Source: Shewanella sp. GD04112 (GTDB lineage: Bacteria; Pseudomonadota; Gammaproteobacteria; Enterobacterales; Shewanellaceae). From it: a stretch of DNA of 64,000 bases. Both the position numbers and the translations under genes were made by a program. Below the pieces are notes generated by a model. The model was not told the DNA's origin. It made no database searches and saw only the letters and a list, made by a program, of their open reading frames with translations. Positions 63,760-64,000 of this stretch are shown in pieces; positions within the stretch are counted from its first letter, which is position 1, and every line of letters starts with the position of its first letter. The stretch spans positions 2,728,001 to 2,792,000 of the forward strand of contig NZ_JAOEAL010000001.1 of assembly GCF_029835735.1 (NCBI RefSeq), given 5' to 3'.

Positions 63760-64000
63760 TTATCCCTTCGCCAACGTTTCTTCCGAGGTATTGATGTTAT
63801 CTTGTGCTTCAACCTCAGATTGCGATGGCTCTTCGGCCTTGATTTTCGCTTGCTGCTCAAGCCGTTGGCGCTCAGCTTCAGCTTCCTCATCGGCCTTGGC
63901 TTTCACTAGGGCCGCTTCTTCCGCCGCTTTGGCCTGTGCAGCTATCGCCTCTTGCTCGGCAATCGCCTGCTGGATTTTTGCTTCTTCAAGCGCCTCAACG
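63760..64000 (-). CDS. Ala/Glu/Lys-rich coiled-coil protein, C-terminal part (window edge)
   Basis: The last 79 codons of a minus-strand gene whose start is outside the window (stop TAA at 63762-63760). The visible part is almost entirely A, E, K, Q and I: EALEEAKIQQAIAEQEAIAAQAKAAEEAALVKAKADEEAEAERQRLEQQ, followed by a less ordered end ...NINTSEETLAKG. It forms a long charged helix or coiled coil. TolA-like, ClpB-like or motility proteins can share this composition, so no name is given. Confidence 0.65.
   Translation of the reverse strand, partial: VEALEEAKIQQAIAEQEAIAAQAKAAEEAALVKAKADEEAEAERQRLEQQAKIKAEEPSQSEVEAQDNINTSEETLAKG

Noticed and set aside
1..64000. CRISPR arrays, tRNA and rRNA genes
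   Set aside because: No regularly spaced repeats and no tRNA-like or rRNA-like sequences were recognised by eye; a tRNAscan or CRISPR finder run would settle it.

Overview
The window looks like chromosomal DNA from a Shewanella-type gammaproteobacterium. This rests on the protein character of the genes (FadE, CsiV, rhombotarget lipoprotein, class I fumarase, FucP-type sugar permease beside a TonB-dependent receptor) and on their order; no database search was possible. Most of it is dense, conserved housekeeping sequence with clear Shine-Dalgarno sites and strong intrinsic terminators. The accessory part is about 49.3-56.6 kb.

Layout. 1-7.7 kb (minus strand): the start of rimK, then the complete iron-sulfur cluster operon iscR-iscS-iscU-iscA-hscB-hscA-fdx behind a promoter with two abutting IscR-type boxes, then cysE and trmJ; suhB is divergent. 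8.8-12 kb: lolC-lolD-lolE for outer-membrane lipoprotein release. 12.1-17.4 kb: a PilZ-like protein, mfd and csiV. 17.5-24.5 kb: acylphosphatase, ycfP-nagZ, sdaA, a lipoprotein, an M14 metallopeptidase and a GNAT enzyme. 24.6-37.5 kb: an S9 peptidase, class I fumarase, pabB-nudL, asnS, ddl, a GAF-PAS-GGDEF-EAL protein and an RsmB-like rRNA methyltransferase.

37.7-48.4 kb is a starch/maltodextrin locus. An alpha-glucosidase and a sugar permease run leftward. A TonB-dependent receptor and two exported GH13 enzymes run rightward. The 498-bp divergent control region carries a perfect 14-bp palindrome and a one-mismatch copy, as expected for a LacI-family regulator. The inferred flow is: exported GH13 enzymes cut glucan, the receptor imports oligosaccharides, and the permease and alpha-glucosidase complete uptake and hydrolysis.

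49.7-54.4 kb is a nested mobile element. An IS10-like element with a 9-bp target duplication was hit twice by the same 1670-bp IS3-family element, each copy with its own 4-bp duplication. Removing both restores a 1328-bp element and a 402-codon transposase. The outer end of the IS10-like element keeps an RNA-OUT-like antisense hairpin. Its right end lies 12 bp from the stop codon of a 718-residue ABC-type ATPase with a CxxC hook and a C-terminal Arg-Glu-His arrangement like that of the RloC/PrrC anticodon nucleases. This is the best candidate here for a defence gene, and it stands alone without restriction-modification genes.

56.8-64 kb returns to core genes: a rhombotarget lipoprotein with a frameshift just before its sorting tail, peptide deformylase, an alkyltransferase-like protein, a DUF3108 protein, a class II glutamine amidotransferase, fadE, and the C-terminus of an Ala/Glu/Lys-rich coiled-coil protein.
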